This document shows, piece after piece, positions 1 to 7,934 of a DNA stretch of 64,000 nt. The number at the start of each line of letters is the position of its first letter. Position 1 is the first letter of the stretch. The notes below the pieces were generated by a model. It saw only the letters and a program-made list of their open reading frames with translations. It ran no database searches and had not been told where the DNA came from. This DNA comes from Candidatus Manganitrophaceae bacterium (lineage in GTDB: Bacteria; Nitrospirota; Nitrospiria; SBBL01; JAADHI01), in NCBI GenBank assembly GCA_012960925.1, contig DUAG01000019.1:62001-126000 (forward strand). Reading direction: 5' to 3'. A program made the position numbers and the translations under genes.

Positions 1-1189
1 TCAGGCCCATCATGCCTTCCATTGAGGCCATCATCTTGCTCTCTGAATCTAGCAGGAAGGTCCCGTGTGTCACCACCTTTTCCCCTTCCTTTAGGCCTTC
101 CAGGATGATGATGTCACGATTGATCCGGGAGCCGATCTTGACCACGCGGGGTTCAAACACCCCTCTCGGTTTTGCGACAAAGGCAATCTGTCGGAGTCCG
201 GAATCGAGGATTGCGCTTTCCGGCACGGCCAGCCCTGTTGTCACCGGGGCCGTAATTTCGACATGGGCATACATCCCCGGTTTCAATTTTCCATCTGCAT
301 TGTCGAGGATAATCCGGACGGTCGCGGTGCGGTTTGTTTCGTTCAGATAGGGGTAGATGGTGGTCACTTTCCCCTGAAAACGTTCGCCCGGAAGATAAGA
401 TAGAGTGACAGTGGCCTCCTGCCCCACTTTGATAAGAGGGAGGTCACTTTCATAAATATCGACATAGATCCAAACCTGAGAAAGATCGGCGATTTTGTAA
501 AGCGGCATCCCTGGTTTCACATACATCCCCCGGAGGGCCATCTTCTCGATGACAACACCGCCGACAGGTGAAAGGATTGGTAGGGCCCGGACAATTTTCC
601 CTCGCGCCTCCAGATCGCGTATTTGTCGTGGCGTGACATCCCAAAGCAAAAGACGTCTGCGGCTCGCTGCCGCCAGACCGCCGAGTCCTTGTTTGACCTT
701 TGTCTTTTTTGAGGCCTGTCTTGCCAGCAGGTACTCCTCCTGGGTTTGCACCAGCTTTGGACTGTAGACCGAAAAGAGCGCTTTCCCTTTTGTAACCCTC
801 ATGCCGGTCGTATCAACAGAGAGATTCTCAATCCATCCTTCGATCTTGGTCGTGATCGTGGTCAGCGTTGTCTCATCGTAGTCCACCCGCCCGATCGTTC
901 GGATCACGGTCTCCAGGGCCTTCTGTGTCACAGTCACCGTCTTGACTCCGATCTGTCGCTGCTTCTGCATTGTCAGCGTCACCGGCACTTGTCCTCCCGG
1001 TCCTACCCCCTCCGGTTTTTCCATCGGTATTTTCATAGGCATCTGTATGGGCATCTGCATTTCCTTGGAATCCATGTCGTCCATCTGTGCGAGAGAGACA
1101 CCCAAAACCCAAAAACCGGTCAGCGCGATCATCCCGGTTACACCCAGGAACAAAGACCTGATTCTTTTGCGTCGATTCTCTTTTTTCAT
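1..1189 (-). CDS. cusB: CusB-type membrane fusion protein of a metal efflux pump (partial, 3' end outside window)
   Basis: Periplasmic adaptor of a tripartite RND pump that exports Cu(I)/Ag(I) or related cations. The readable 396 residues start MKKENRRKR, followed by one membrane-anchoring segment (about residues 11-34) and a methionine-rich stretch (36-57) that could bind soft metals. The barrel and lipoyl-hairpin part follows (GRVDYDETTLTTI near 100, then EGWIENLSV), and the C-terminal barrel reads VKPGMYAHVEI. The start is ATG 1189 with GGAGG just upstream. It overlaps the stop of the cusC-like gene by ATGA, so the two are translationally coupled. The pump subunit CusA would be expected just beyond base 1. 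Family is clear; metal specificity is inferred from the Met-rich tract. Confidence 0.88.
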   Translation of the reverse strand, partial: MKKENRRKRIRSLFLGVTGMIALTGFWVLGVSLAQMDDMDSKEMQMPIQMPMKIPMEKPEGVGPGGQVPVTLTMQKQRQIGVKTVTVTQKALETVIRTIGRVDYDETTLTTITTKIEGWIENLSVDTTGMRVTKGKALFSVYSPKLVQTQEEYLLARQASKKTKVKQGLGGLAAASRRRLLLWDVTPRQIRDLEARGKIVRALPILSPVGGVVIEKMALRGMYVKPGMPLYKIADLSQVWIYVDIYESDLPLIKVGQEATVTLSYLPGERFQGKVTTIYPYLNETNRTATVRIILDNADGKLKPGMYAHVEITAPVTTGLAVPESAILDSGLRQIAFVAKPRGVFEPRVVKIGSRINRDIIILEGLKEGEKVVTHGTFLLDSESKMMASMEGMMGL

Positions 1190-2476
1190 TTTGAACCTCC
1201 ATCTTCAAGCTTCTTAAATTCGGATAAATCGAAACCCATGACCTGCTCCAGTCTTGCCGCTTCCTTGTTCTGGCGGGTAAGGGTTCTAAAATATTCAAGC
1301 CGGAATTCGATCAACTGGCGCTGACTTTCCAAGAGATCGAGAAAATCGACCTGATCGGTCTGATAACCGATCTCGGCCACCTGGACCGACAGCTCCCCTT
1401 GAGGAATCACATTTTCCTTCAAGATCGTGGCAAGCAATTCGAGGGTTTTCATCCGGGTGCTCAGATCTTCGATGGCAAAGCGGGTCTGGTCTTTGAGGTT
1501 TTCATAAAAGGCTTCTTCTTGTCTGACCCGATGTGCGGTTTCTTTTATCCGGGCATCATGTTTTTGATGATAAAGCCAGGGAATGTTAATACTGGCCGAA
1601 ATCCCCCATCCGTTCGATTGCGGAATGCCCCGGTTCTGAAACCGTTTTACCGCCACCTGAAAATCGGGAGAAAATTGAAGCTTTGCCAGTGCAACCTCCT
1701 GTTGACTGCGAAGAATCCCGGCCTGAGCCATTTTCACTGGAGGCCGCTCCCGAAAAGCCGCGGCCTCCAGTGCTACCCCACCGGACGGTGGGGTAATCAA
1801 CGTCAAATCTTCGGGACGTGCTAAGGGAGATCTCGGCGAACGTTTCAGCAGTGTATTTAGCCTGGCACGAGCCGTATTTAATTATTGGGTCTGCATCACT
1901 AGATCGTTCTCTAAGCGCGCCAAGGCCACTTGCGCTTTCAAGAGATCTTGCTGAGAAGCGGCGCCGGTTGAAACTTTCACCTCGGCAATTTGCTCAAACC
2001 GACGCAAAATCTCCACATGGTCTTCCGTGACCTCAATTGTTTTGTAGGCCAAATAGAGTTCGTCATAGGAAATTTTTACCGCTGCAATGATGGACTGAAC
2101 CGTCGTTTCAATGGCCGCTTCAGCATTTAAGACCTCCGTCTTTGCCGCCGTTTCCCGCAGCGGCAAGGTCCCCCACGCTGGAAACTTTTGACGGGCAAAA
2201 AAGATCCAGTTGCGTGTCTGATTCAGTTCTAAGTTCGACGGGATATTCCAGGTGTCAAACCCAAGCTGCGGATCATCCAAAACATTGACCTGTCCAATCC
2301 GGGCTTTTTTTGCCTCCCATGCCGCCTTCGCCATGGCAATCCTGGGGTTTATTTGTAAGGGCTTCTTCAATCAGCGCAGAGAGTTTGAGTACAGACTCTT
2401 TTTCCGCCCTTGCAGAAGATGGAAACAGAACAAGGATCACGGAAAAAAGAATGAGATTTATCCATAATTTTTTCAT
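1186..2476 (-). pseudogene. cusC: CusC/TolC-type outer-membrane efflux protein, broken by a frameshift and a stop codon
   Basis: Three pieces together make one outer-membrane factor. The N-terminus (start ATG 2476, MKKLWINLILFSV..., Sec signal ending SARA) runs into ALIEEALTN. A one-base excess in the A-run near 2350 then shifts the frame, and the match resumes as NPRIAMAKAAWEAKKARI. An in-frame TAA at 1879-1881 falls between MQTQ and LNTARARLN, exactly where a CAA codon would give the usual continuous coiled coil. The last piece (to 1186) has the second half with FRERPPVKMAQAG and the YRTLTRQNKEAARLEQVMG end. If the lesions are real the pump lacks its exit duct; if they are sequencing errors the gene is a normal cusC of about 430 residues. 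Confidence 0.8.
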
Positions 2477-2570
2477 GGGATATATCCTATTATTTAAAGA
2501 TAGATTAAGCCCATCTCTCCTGAGAGAAGGAAAAAGGGCGAGGATCAAAAACTGAGGGATAAGTGAGGAT

Positions 2571-2943
2571 CTAAATCAGAAAGGATTTATTCGAGGTGTA
2601 AATCTGAACAGATTGATGGTGTCTTAAAAGCAGGGGGAAGAGCAATGGTGGATATGAGCTAAGATCCGGTTGGAGTATCGTAATCGAAAGGTCGCATAAA
2701 TTGTGAGGGCTTGAAATCGTCTCGTGCGGACTGAAGGCCAGACGGCTCTGATCACAGGATTTTTCAGCGGCCTCATGCGTCGTTTCCATGCGGCAGTAAT
2801 CCGCGCAACAGTCCATCGCATTTCCCTGGCCCATCTCCATCGCGGAAGGGGAGAGACAGGCCACCGCCTTTCCCGTCAGCCATAAAGCCAAAGGCCAGAA
2901 GGACGGTCCAATAAATCGCACGATGCCAGAAGGTTTTTTTCAT
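2571..2943 (-). pseudogene. Small secreted Cys-containing protein ahead of the efflux genes (frameshifted)
   Basis: The first codons (ATG 2943, MKKTFWHRAIYWTVLLAF) form a good Sec signal peptide, but this frame stops early. The mature part lies in another frame and reads KAVACLSPSAMEMGQ, then DCCADYCRME, ending at 2571. Removing one base near 2885 joins both into a 120-residue exported protein with a cluster of Cys and Met residues. I do not recognise a named family. Its place directly upstream of cusC and cusB suggests a periplasmic metal-binding accessory of the pump; that is inference. A second small exported protein of similar style lies at 7469-7834. Confidence 0.5.
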
Positions 2944-3062
2944 CAGACAAATCAGTCCTGAACGAGGGTTAGCTACATCATCTTACCAGCAATCAAATTT
3001 TGATTCAAGTTTCAGGAGAGTAATGATATATAATACCGGTATCACATTCTCGAGGTAGGGTT

Positions 3063-4313
3063 GTGGCACCAATCACTTTGTTTGATAAGTCATTCCTTCA
3101 ATCATTAAAACCAAACGAGTCTGTTTGGTTTTACCATTTCTTCTATCCAGCAATCTCTCCGCTTTTTTTACGTTGAAACCCTAGCGGACCTCGAGAAGGC
3201 CGTCCGCCAAGGTCGAACGCCTAAACAAGAGGTTGGTTTCATCGCTAATAAAACTCCTGAGATGCATGGAGCCCCTTGCGTTTCCCACGAGAAGTTGTGT
3301 CTTTCGAACCTGATGGGGCGCGCAATCACCATGGATGGGCGCATTCACATGGCGGGTGGTCGTTTAGTGAAGACTGATGGACAGTGGGGGGTGGTCTATG
3401 AAGTTGCGCCCGAGGCACAAGCCTTCTCACGTTGGCAAGAAGGGAAGTTCTTAGAAGTAGAACGACAGTTTGCTCAAACTTGGCGAGCTTCGCTCAGTGC
3501 TCTTGACCTCCTTGCCGTAGCTGCTGGTATTCGAGCGATGGGTATTGACACGAAAATGTGTAAAACTCTTAACCAAGCAAAGAGCATGGCGGATGCGATC
3601 GTTAATGGCAAGGACAAAGCATTTGACCGCATGAAATTAGCGTTTCTCTTTCTTGGTATTCCACGTCAATTTGAACAGCCTATTCTTGAGAAATGGAGTG
3701 TTGCTGGTTATCCACCTCTCTCTGTTTATGCGCCTTATGCGGCGTATGTCCTTACCGTGGATATTTTTTTCAGATCGCGCTGGGCGCACATCTGATCTCA
3801 ACTGAGCGGTCTTCGAACCGAGTTGACATCGCATACCTTTTTTACCTACCATTTTGTATGATTTTTGTATCGTCCGATAAGCTTCACCAGCGTTGCGCAC
3901 CTTTCTTCTTACGGCCGAATCAAGAGTTCGTTTGGGGCGAACACCTTAAGGCAGATCTGAAGCGATTGAATGACTACTATTCAGAATTTCCAGAATCGGA
4001 AAAAGAGACAGGAATCATGCGATTCGCGCCCAGGCCACCCGAAACGGGAGAGTACTTGGTTAGCCAGTTATGGGATCGGCATCTGCTCCCGTGGCGTGGA
4101 AAATCTCTAAATCCGCTGGCAAGGGATCCAGAAAAAGATAAAGAGCTCGTTGAACGTCTTAAGGAATTCTCTAAGGCACCGGGCTTACCGACTGAGGAAA
4201 TAGATTTTGATCCTGAAGATACCGAAATGCTATCGATCCAGCGCATCGTCCGTAGAAAGAGGGGGTCATGGTGGCAGGTACCGAAGGACTTGAATATTTC
4301 TGATGAGGCTTGA
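3063..4313 (+). pseudogene. Conserved-looking hypothetical protein split by two homopolymer frameshifts
   Basis: Reading starts at GTG 3063 (GAGG at 3053) as VAPITLFDKSFLQSLKPNES, breaks at a T7 run (about 3172-3178), resumes as YVETLADLEKAVRQGRTP, runs through MHGAPCVSHEKLCLSNLMGR, and breaks again at a T7 run (about 3767-3773). It then continues as QIALGAHLISTERSSNRVD to the stop at 4313. Corrected, it would be about 415 residues, without signal peptide or membrane segments. I cannot assign a function. No transposase, nuclease or helicase motif is visible. It is flanked by metal-resistance genes but on the opposite strand to its neighbours, so it is probably an independent unit. Confidence 0.55.
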
Positions 4314-4347
4314 GTGACTTAAACACCCTGAGACAGAATTACTCATT

Positions 4348-4522
4348 CTATCTCAGGAAAACACTCACTGGCCTTCGAGCTTGTGGCGTGTGCAATCCCA
4401 TATGCTCATTAAAAATCGGTGCAATATAAGCGGTTTGGCCCTTCAGTTTATAGATCATGACATGTTTTTCTACAGGAAAAACCCGGTATCCCTTTGTCAA
4501 ACCTGAACGGATTGCTCCCTCA
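4348..4522 (-). pseudogene. Remnant of a ParE/RelE-family toxin (C-terminal part)
   Basis: The last roughly 57 codons of this frame read GAIRSGLTKGYRVFPVEKHV followed by MIYKLKGQTAYIAPIFNEHM. This is the pattern of the C-terminal half of ParE-type toxins (R-x-(F/Y)-P-V-x-x-H-V-I-x-Y, then I-x-x-I-x-x-x-x-M). There is no start, N-terminal half or antitoxin gene next to it, and the catalytic-region His/Met pair alone cannot make a toxin. It abuts the end of the NHL gene, so it looks like a scrap left after deletion. The assignment rests on a short match. Confidence 0.45.
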
Positions 4523-5511
4523 CTCCATCCTGATTTCAAACACCAGAATCCGGTCATGGGCCGTGTCGGTGGCGACGATTCGGCCATTTGGACCCACGGC
4601 GACGCGGCTGGGTGAAAAAAGAGGGGTCGGCAGATCGAGTTCCCATTGGCTGAGGACGGACCCGTTCTTGGACAGTACGACGATCCGGTTGTTGGCGCTG
4701 TCGACGACAAAGATCCGACCGGCCTGGTCCACTGCAATCCCGGAAGGAACCTGAAAAGAACCCTTCCGGGAGGACGCAATGCCCCAACCGAAGATTCCTC
4801 CCCATTTATCGAGATACTTCCCATCTGGTGGAAATTTCTGGATGCGATTGTTATAGGCATCTGCCACGTAAAGATTGCCGTCGCCGTCAAGGGCAACATC
4901 GGTGGGGTAGTTGAGCTTCCCGCCCCAGACCCGCCCCGACCGACCGACTTGAAAGAGGAAGCTTCCATCGAGGGCTAGGCTTCGACCCGCTTATTGTAAA
5001 ACTCTGCCAGGTAGATCCTTCCTCGTTTACGATCAAGCCCCAGTCCTGCGGCGACCGTAAATTGGCCGGGAGCCTCGCCGCTTTCACCCCACTGGTTCAG
5101 AAAAACCCCATCGTGCGTAAAGACTTGAATCCGATCCAGATCGAAGTCGCTGACATAGACTCTTCCTTTCCCATCAACGGCAACATCCACCGGCTTGGAA
5201 AATTCCCCAGAGCCCTCGCCGGGCCGACCCCATTCCAAAAGGAATCGACCATCAGGTGATAATTTTTGAATCCGGGCATTCCGGGTGTCGGCCACATACA
5301 GGTTCCCTTCCGGATCAAATGCAAGTCCCATCGGTTCCCGAAATTGGACGGGCCCTTCTCCTGTCGTTCCCCAGGTTGCCACCAGCGTCAAACCTGACGA
5401 TTTATCCGGTTCCGCTTGTAAACCAAAAACCATGAGGCCCAAGGTGAGACAACTGACCAGGGAAACAAGGATAAAAAAAGATCGGCTGGCTTTGAAAGCC
5501 CGTGCGTTCAT
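4520..5511 (-). CDS. Exported NHL-repeat beta-propeller protein (single-base frameshift)
   Basis: Start ATG 5511 (MNARAFKASRSFFILVSLV) gives an N-terminal signal/anchor segment. Six NHL-type blades follow, recognisable by FREPMGLAFDPEGNLYVADT, FSKPVDVAVDGKGRVYVSD, NYPTDVALDGDGNLYVADA, VPSGIAVDQAGRIFVVD and SRVAVGPNGRIVATDT. After KRVEA the frame meets TAG; one extra C at about 4978 restores LALDGSFLFQVG and the second half, ending FEIRME at 4520. NHL propellers bind proteins or act as scaffolds; no catalytic role can be read here. Its start overlaps the stop of the heavy-metal-associated gene by ATGA, so the two were one operon. Confidence 0.7.
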
Positions 5512-5921
5512 AGATCAGATTCCTTAGACACGATCCGATCAGGCAACAGACGGAACGGGGCCTTCGAGTCCTCTTTGGCCTGACCACTCAGGATGACTTC
5601 CTGGCCGATGAGCCCCAAGGCTTCTTTCAAAACCGGGTTGGTCTCTACAGGAAAGCTCTGGCTTGTCTCGGTGACATCAAAGCGATACGATCCATCCGGG
5701 GTTTGAATGAGCCGACCCACGAGTTCAACCTTGATCTCTCTGGGCGAAAAGCCGGCATCGTAAACATACTGGTTGAGCGTCTTGACAGACAGAATCGGCT
5801 TCCCTTGAATGAAACCGATCTCGACCACCCCTTTTTTCATATCCATGTCGTACCACGAAATCTGGCCCAATTTCTTAAAAAAGCGCTCCATCCCGTAGGC
5901 GCAGAAGCCGCACTTCTTCAA
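5508..5921 (-). CDS. Heavy-metal-associated (HMA) domain protein, N-terminus lost
   Basis: The protein begins KKCGFCAYGMERFFKKLGQI, the metal-binding loop of HMA domains (normally GMxCxxC followed by a helix), and continues with a beta-alpha-beta core ending AGFSPREIKVELVGRL. A further 60-residue tail (PDGSYRFDVTETSQSFPVE...) resembles an OB-like or propeller-linked segment. Exported homologues usually have a signal peptide and the first beta strand ahead of the CxxC. Here the only start is a TTG immediately before the Cys motif, so about 30 residues are missing. The gene is coupled to the NHL gene downstream. Likely role is periplasmic Cu/Hg handling; truncation makes function doubtful. Confidence 0.6.
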   Translation of the reverse strand: MKKCGFCAYGMERFFKKLGQISWYDMDMKKGVVEIGFIQGKPILSVKTLNQYVYDAGFSPREIKVELVGRLIQTPDGSYRFDVTETSQSFPVETNPVLKEALGLIGQEVILSGQAKEDSKAPFRLLPDRIVSKESDL

Positions 5922-6246
5922 GGCGCTGGGCGACCGGACGCGACTGGATATCCTGAAGATGCTGCGTGAAGAGAAGCGGTGCAGCGTTACAGAGATCTAC
6001 CAAAAGCTCGGCCATGCGCAGAACCTTGTTTCGCACCACCTGACCTGCCTTAAAAACTGCGGTCTCGTCACGGCTGAAAAGAAAGGCAAGCAGGTTTATT
6101 ACAAGCTCCGGAACAAGAAGATCCTCAAGCTGATTGATTTTACCGACCGCTATATCAAGGATGTTCTGGAGAGTGTCTTGTTTTGCGAAGTCGTTTCTGA
6201 AGAGAATCGGGGCCGTTCTAGAACGAGAAGGTCCATCAGCGCGTGA
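5899..6246 (+). CDS. ArsR/SmtB-family metal-responsive repressor, start codon missing
   Basis: A winged-helix repressor: KPHFFKALGDRTRLDILKML is the standard ArsR helix 1-2, the recognition region is VTEIYQKLGHAQNLVSHHLT, and the wing is GKQVYYKLRN. Cysteines sit at EKRCSVTEI and LTCLKNCGL and could take part in metal sensing. The open frame is bounded by a TAG at 5896. There is no ATG, GTG or TTG before ATG 5959, which would already be inside helix 2, so the natural start and first 10-15 residues are absent. Downstream are merF and a CxxC protein on the same strand, so it probably regulated them. The C-terminal tail EENRGRSRTRRSISA is basic. Confidence 0.7.
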   Translation, partial: AQKPHFFKALGDRTRLDILKMLREEKRCSVTEIYQKLGHAQNLVSHHLTCLKNCGLVTAEKKGKQVYYKLRNKKILKLIDFTDRYIKDVLESVLFCEVVSEENRGRSRTRRSISA

Positions 6247-6271
6247 CGAGGTCTCTGGAGAAGAAAACAGG

Positions 6272-6505
6272 ATGGCAGGGAAGTCTTCAAATGGTTTGTT
6301 GAAAGTCGGCCTTATCGGTTCAGTGGTTGCTGCCGTCTGCTGCTTTACGCCGGTGTTGGTGATTGGACTGAGTGCGGTTGGGTTCGCGGTGCTGATCGGA
6401 TACTTAGATTATGTCCTGTTACCCGCACTTGTTATTTTTATCGGGATCACGGTCTATGCCATGACACGAAGGAATTTAGGAGTAGAACATGGCGAAAACG
6501 AATGA
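6272..6505 (+). CDS. merF: MerF-type mercuric ion transporter
   Basis: A 77-residue inner-membrane protein with two transmembrane helices. The first carries the vicinal pair VCCFTPVLV (Cys23-Cys24), which in MerF takes Hg(II) from the periplasm into the membrane. The second reads IGYLDYVLLPALVIFIGITV, very close to classical MerF. The C-terminal vicinal cysteine pair of classical MerF, which hands Hg(II) to MerA, is absent: the tail is RRNLGVEHGENE. No merA or merP is present in the window, so a complete mercury-reduction pathway cannot be claimed. The stop overlaps the start of the next gene by 17 bases. Confidence 0.8.
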   Translation: MAGKSSNGLLKVGLIGSVVAAVCCFTPVLVIGLSAVGFAVLIGYLDYVLLPALVIFIGITVYAMTRRNLGVEHGENE

Positions 6506-6890
6506 AATCAGCATGACAGAAGAAACCCTTTTTTCTGAGTTGCGGAGGCTCAGCCCCAAGGTCACCGGGGGGATCATGCGAATGCGCCAGGCGGCCTACG
6601 AAGACGGCAAGGTCGCGGGCCGGTATAAATTACTCGCCGCCATGGCCATCTCCATCACACTGCGGTGTGAACCGTGTATTCGAGCCTATGTGAAAATGGC
6701 TCTGGATAAAGGGACCAATCAGGAAGAATTTATCGAATTCCTCAACGTGGCCATGACGATGCAGGGCTGCCCAGGAGAAGAATGGTCCCTGAAGGCCTTT
6801 GCCTTTTATAAAGAATTTTCCTCTGGTCGAACTCAGGAAGTTGCTGAGTCCTGCTGCCCCACCCACGAACTCAAAAACGAAGCGACCTGA
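6489..6890 (+). CDS. Carboxymuconolactone decarboxylase-like (AhpD-fold) CxxC protein
   Basis: 133 residues with the AhpD-fold signature LRCEPCIRAYVKMAL. The redox pair is Cys60-x-x-Cys63, but the histidine that normally follows at +4 in AhpD-type enzymes is Tyr67. Two more cysteines occur near the C-terminus (SCCPTHE). This family often accompanies metal-resistance operons, where it is thought to act as a thiol oxidoreductase or metal chaperone. ATG 6489 lies within the end of merF (GGAG about 6477), so both are co-translated. With the C-terminal CC pair missing from MerF, the extra SCC motif here could act as metal acceptor; that is speculation. Confidence 0.72.
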   Translation: MAKTNEISMTEETLFSELRRLSPKVTGGIMRMRQAAYEDGKVAGRYKLLAAMAISITLRCEPCIRAYVKMALDKGTNQEEFIEFLNVAMTMQGCPGEEWSLKAFAFYKEFSSGRTQEVAESCCPTHELKNEAT

Positions 6891-6945
6891 TAGAGGGCAA
6901 TCGATAATTAGTCTGCTCGGGTTATTCAAACCACAAACTTATTTC

Positions 6946-6957
6946 GGGGGGGGGGGG
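6946..6957. repeat. G12 homopolymer tract upstream of a promoter
   Basis: Twelve consecutive G bases lie 6 bases before the TTGACA at 6964. Tracts this long are unstable in replication and can change promoter activity when their length changes. Confidence 0.8.
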
Positions 6958-6963
6958 AGATAC

Positions 6964-6992
6964 TTGACACGTGTTGATATTCCGGTGAGAAT
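6964..6992 (+). promoter_or_regulatory. Sigma-70 type promoter for the small exported genes
   Basis: TTGACA (6964-6969) and GAGAAT (6987-6992) are 17 bases apart, followed by the genes at 7044 and 7469. An alternative -10 (TATAAT) overlaps 7024-7029, which would favour the internal start ATG 7044. Confidence 0.45.
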
Positions 6993-7028
6993 GGACAACG
7001 ACAGGCTGCTCATTATTACTATACTATA

Positions 7029-7457
7029 ATGGTGTCGTATGACATGAAGGTGAAAGTTTTTTTTATCCTCAGTTTGGTGGTTTATCTTATTGGTGATTTT
7101 CTCCCGGTAGAGGCAGGTAAGGTCTCTTCACCGCAAGTTCAGACTGTTCCGGAAGCAGAGAAACCATCAGAGTGGCTCGACCACAATGGGCATAACAAAG
7201 CCTGGTGGATGAATCAGGTAATGATCTGGAAAGACAAAAAAGAACGAGCCCGCAACACATTACTCCAAGCGAAAGAGGCGTTTAAATTGACCCGGTTTAA
7301 AAACTTTTCCGCGACACAAAAACGGATAGCGAGGAAACAACTCCGGGAAGAGATTCAGACACATACGGAAGAACTTCGAAAGGCCGAGGCAATGCTTCAT
7401 ACGACCCTCCCGGAACAGGCACGAAGGGCAGGAGTGCCAGCCGGTTGGCTTCGGTAG
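7029..7457 (+). CDS. Exported hypothetical protein, Lys/Arg-rich helical
   Basis: 142 residues from ATG 7029, or 137 from ATG 7044 (MKVKVFFILSLVVYLIGDFL), which gives a cleaner signal peptide ending VEA. The mature part starts hydrophilic (SEWLDHNGHNKAWWMNQVM). It then forms a long basic amphipathic helix with WKDKKERARNTLLQAKEAF and KQLREEIQTHTEELRKAEA, ending in AGVPAGWLR. No cysteine, heme or metal motif is seen and I do not recognise the family. It precedes another small exported protein and the tetraheme cytochrome on the same strand, so it may belong to that transcript. Confidence 0.6.
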   Translation: MVSYDMKVKVFFILSLVVYLIGDFLPVEAGKVSSPQVQTVPEAEKPSEWLDHNGHNKAWWMNQVMIWKDKKERARNTLLQAKEAFKLTRFKNFSATQKRIARKQLREEIQTHTEELRKAEAMLHTTLPEQARRAGVPAGWLR

Positions 7458-7468
7458 GGATGATCCAA

Positions 7469-7834
7469 ATGAAGGAAAAGAAACATTATAGGATGAGAGA
7501 CCGTTTTGCTGTGATGTTTTTTATTCTTCTTTTTATCGGTCAGCATTCGGTGATATGTTGGAGTGCGTCCTCGTTGCAGTCCTTCGGCGAGTACAGCGAC
7601 CCTGCAAGTCGTCACATGGATAAGGGTGGCTCTCATTCCGATGCAACATCAATGGAGACCGACTGCAATCGGCCTTGCCACCTGACCACAATGAAAGTTC
7701 CCCGTTTGGTTTTGAACATATCATATAATTCAGGAATAAAGAAGGTCTTTCAAGAGGTCTATTCCCCAGAGGGCATTATTCCCTCTATTTTTCACCCCCC
7801 TCGCTTTGCGTCTACCTCCAGTCGTTCCTTTTAG
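7469..7834 (+). CDS. Small exported protein of unknown function
   Basis: From ATG 7469 (AGGGA at 7456) the protein is 121 residues: MKEKKHYRMRDRF, then a hydrophobic segment FAVMFFILLFIGQHSVICW, so it is exported or anchored. The mature part has one Cys pair (DCNRPCHLT) and a His/Ser-rich stretch (HMDKGGSHSDATSME). The C-terminus IFHPPRFASTSSRSF resembles small secreted ORFs often found ahead of metal-efflux or cytochrome operons. No enzyme motif is visible. It lies 100 bases before the tetraheme cytochrome. Confidence 0.5.
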   Translation: MKEKKHYRMRDRFAVMFFILLFIGQHSVICWSASSLQSFGEYSDPASRHMDKGGSHSDATSMETDCNRPCHLTTMKVPRLVLNISYNSGIKKVFQEVYSPEGIIPSIFHPPRFASTSSRSF

Positions 7835-7934
7835 GAGGCGCCTTCAAGGCCTCCTTCCATTTTACGTAGATCTCATCTTTTCCCAAAGGATTGGTATACC
7901 TTTTATGGAGGAAAATGCATGGGAGGGAAATCAA

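Noticed and set aside
6272..6890. Complete mer operon
   Set aside because: merA, merP and merR are not present in the window; only MerF and a CxxC protein are seen.
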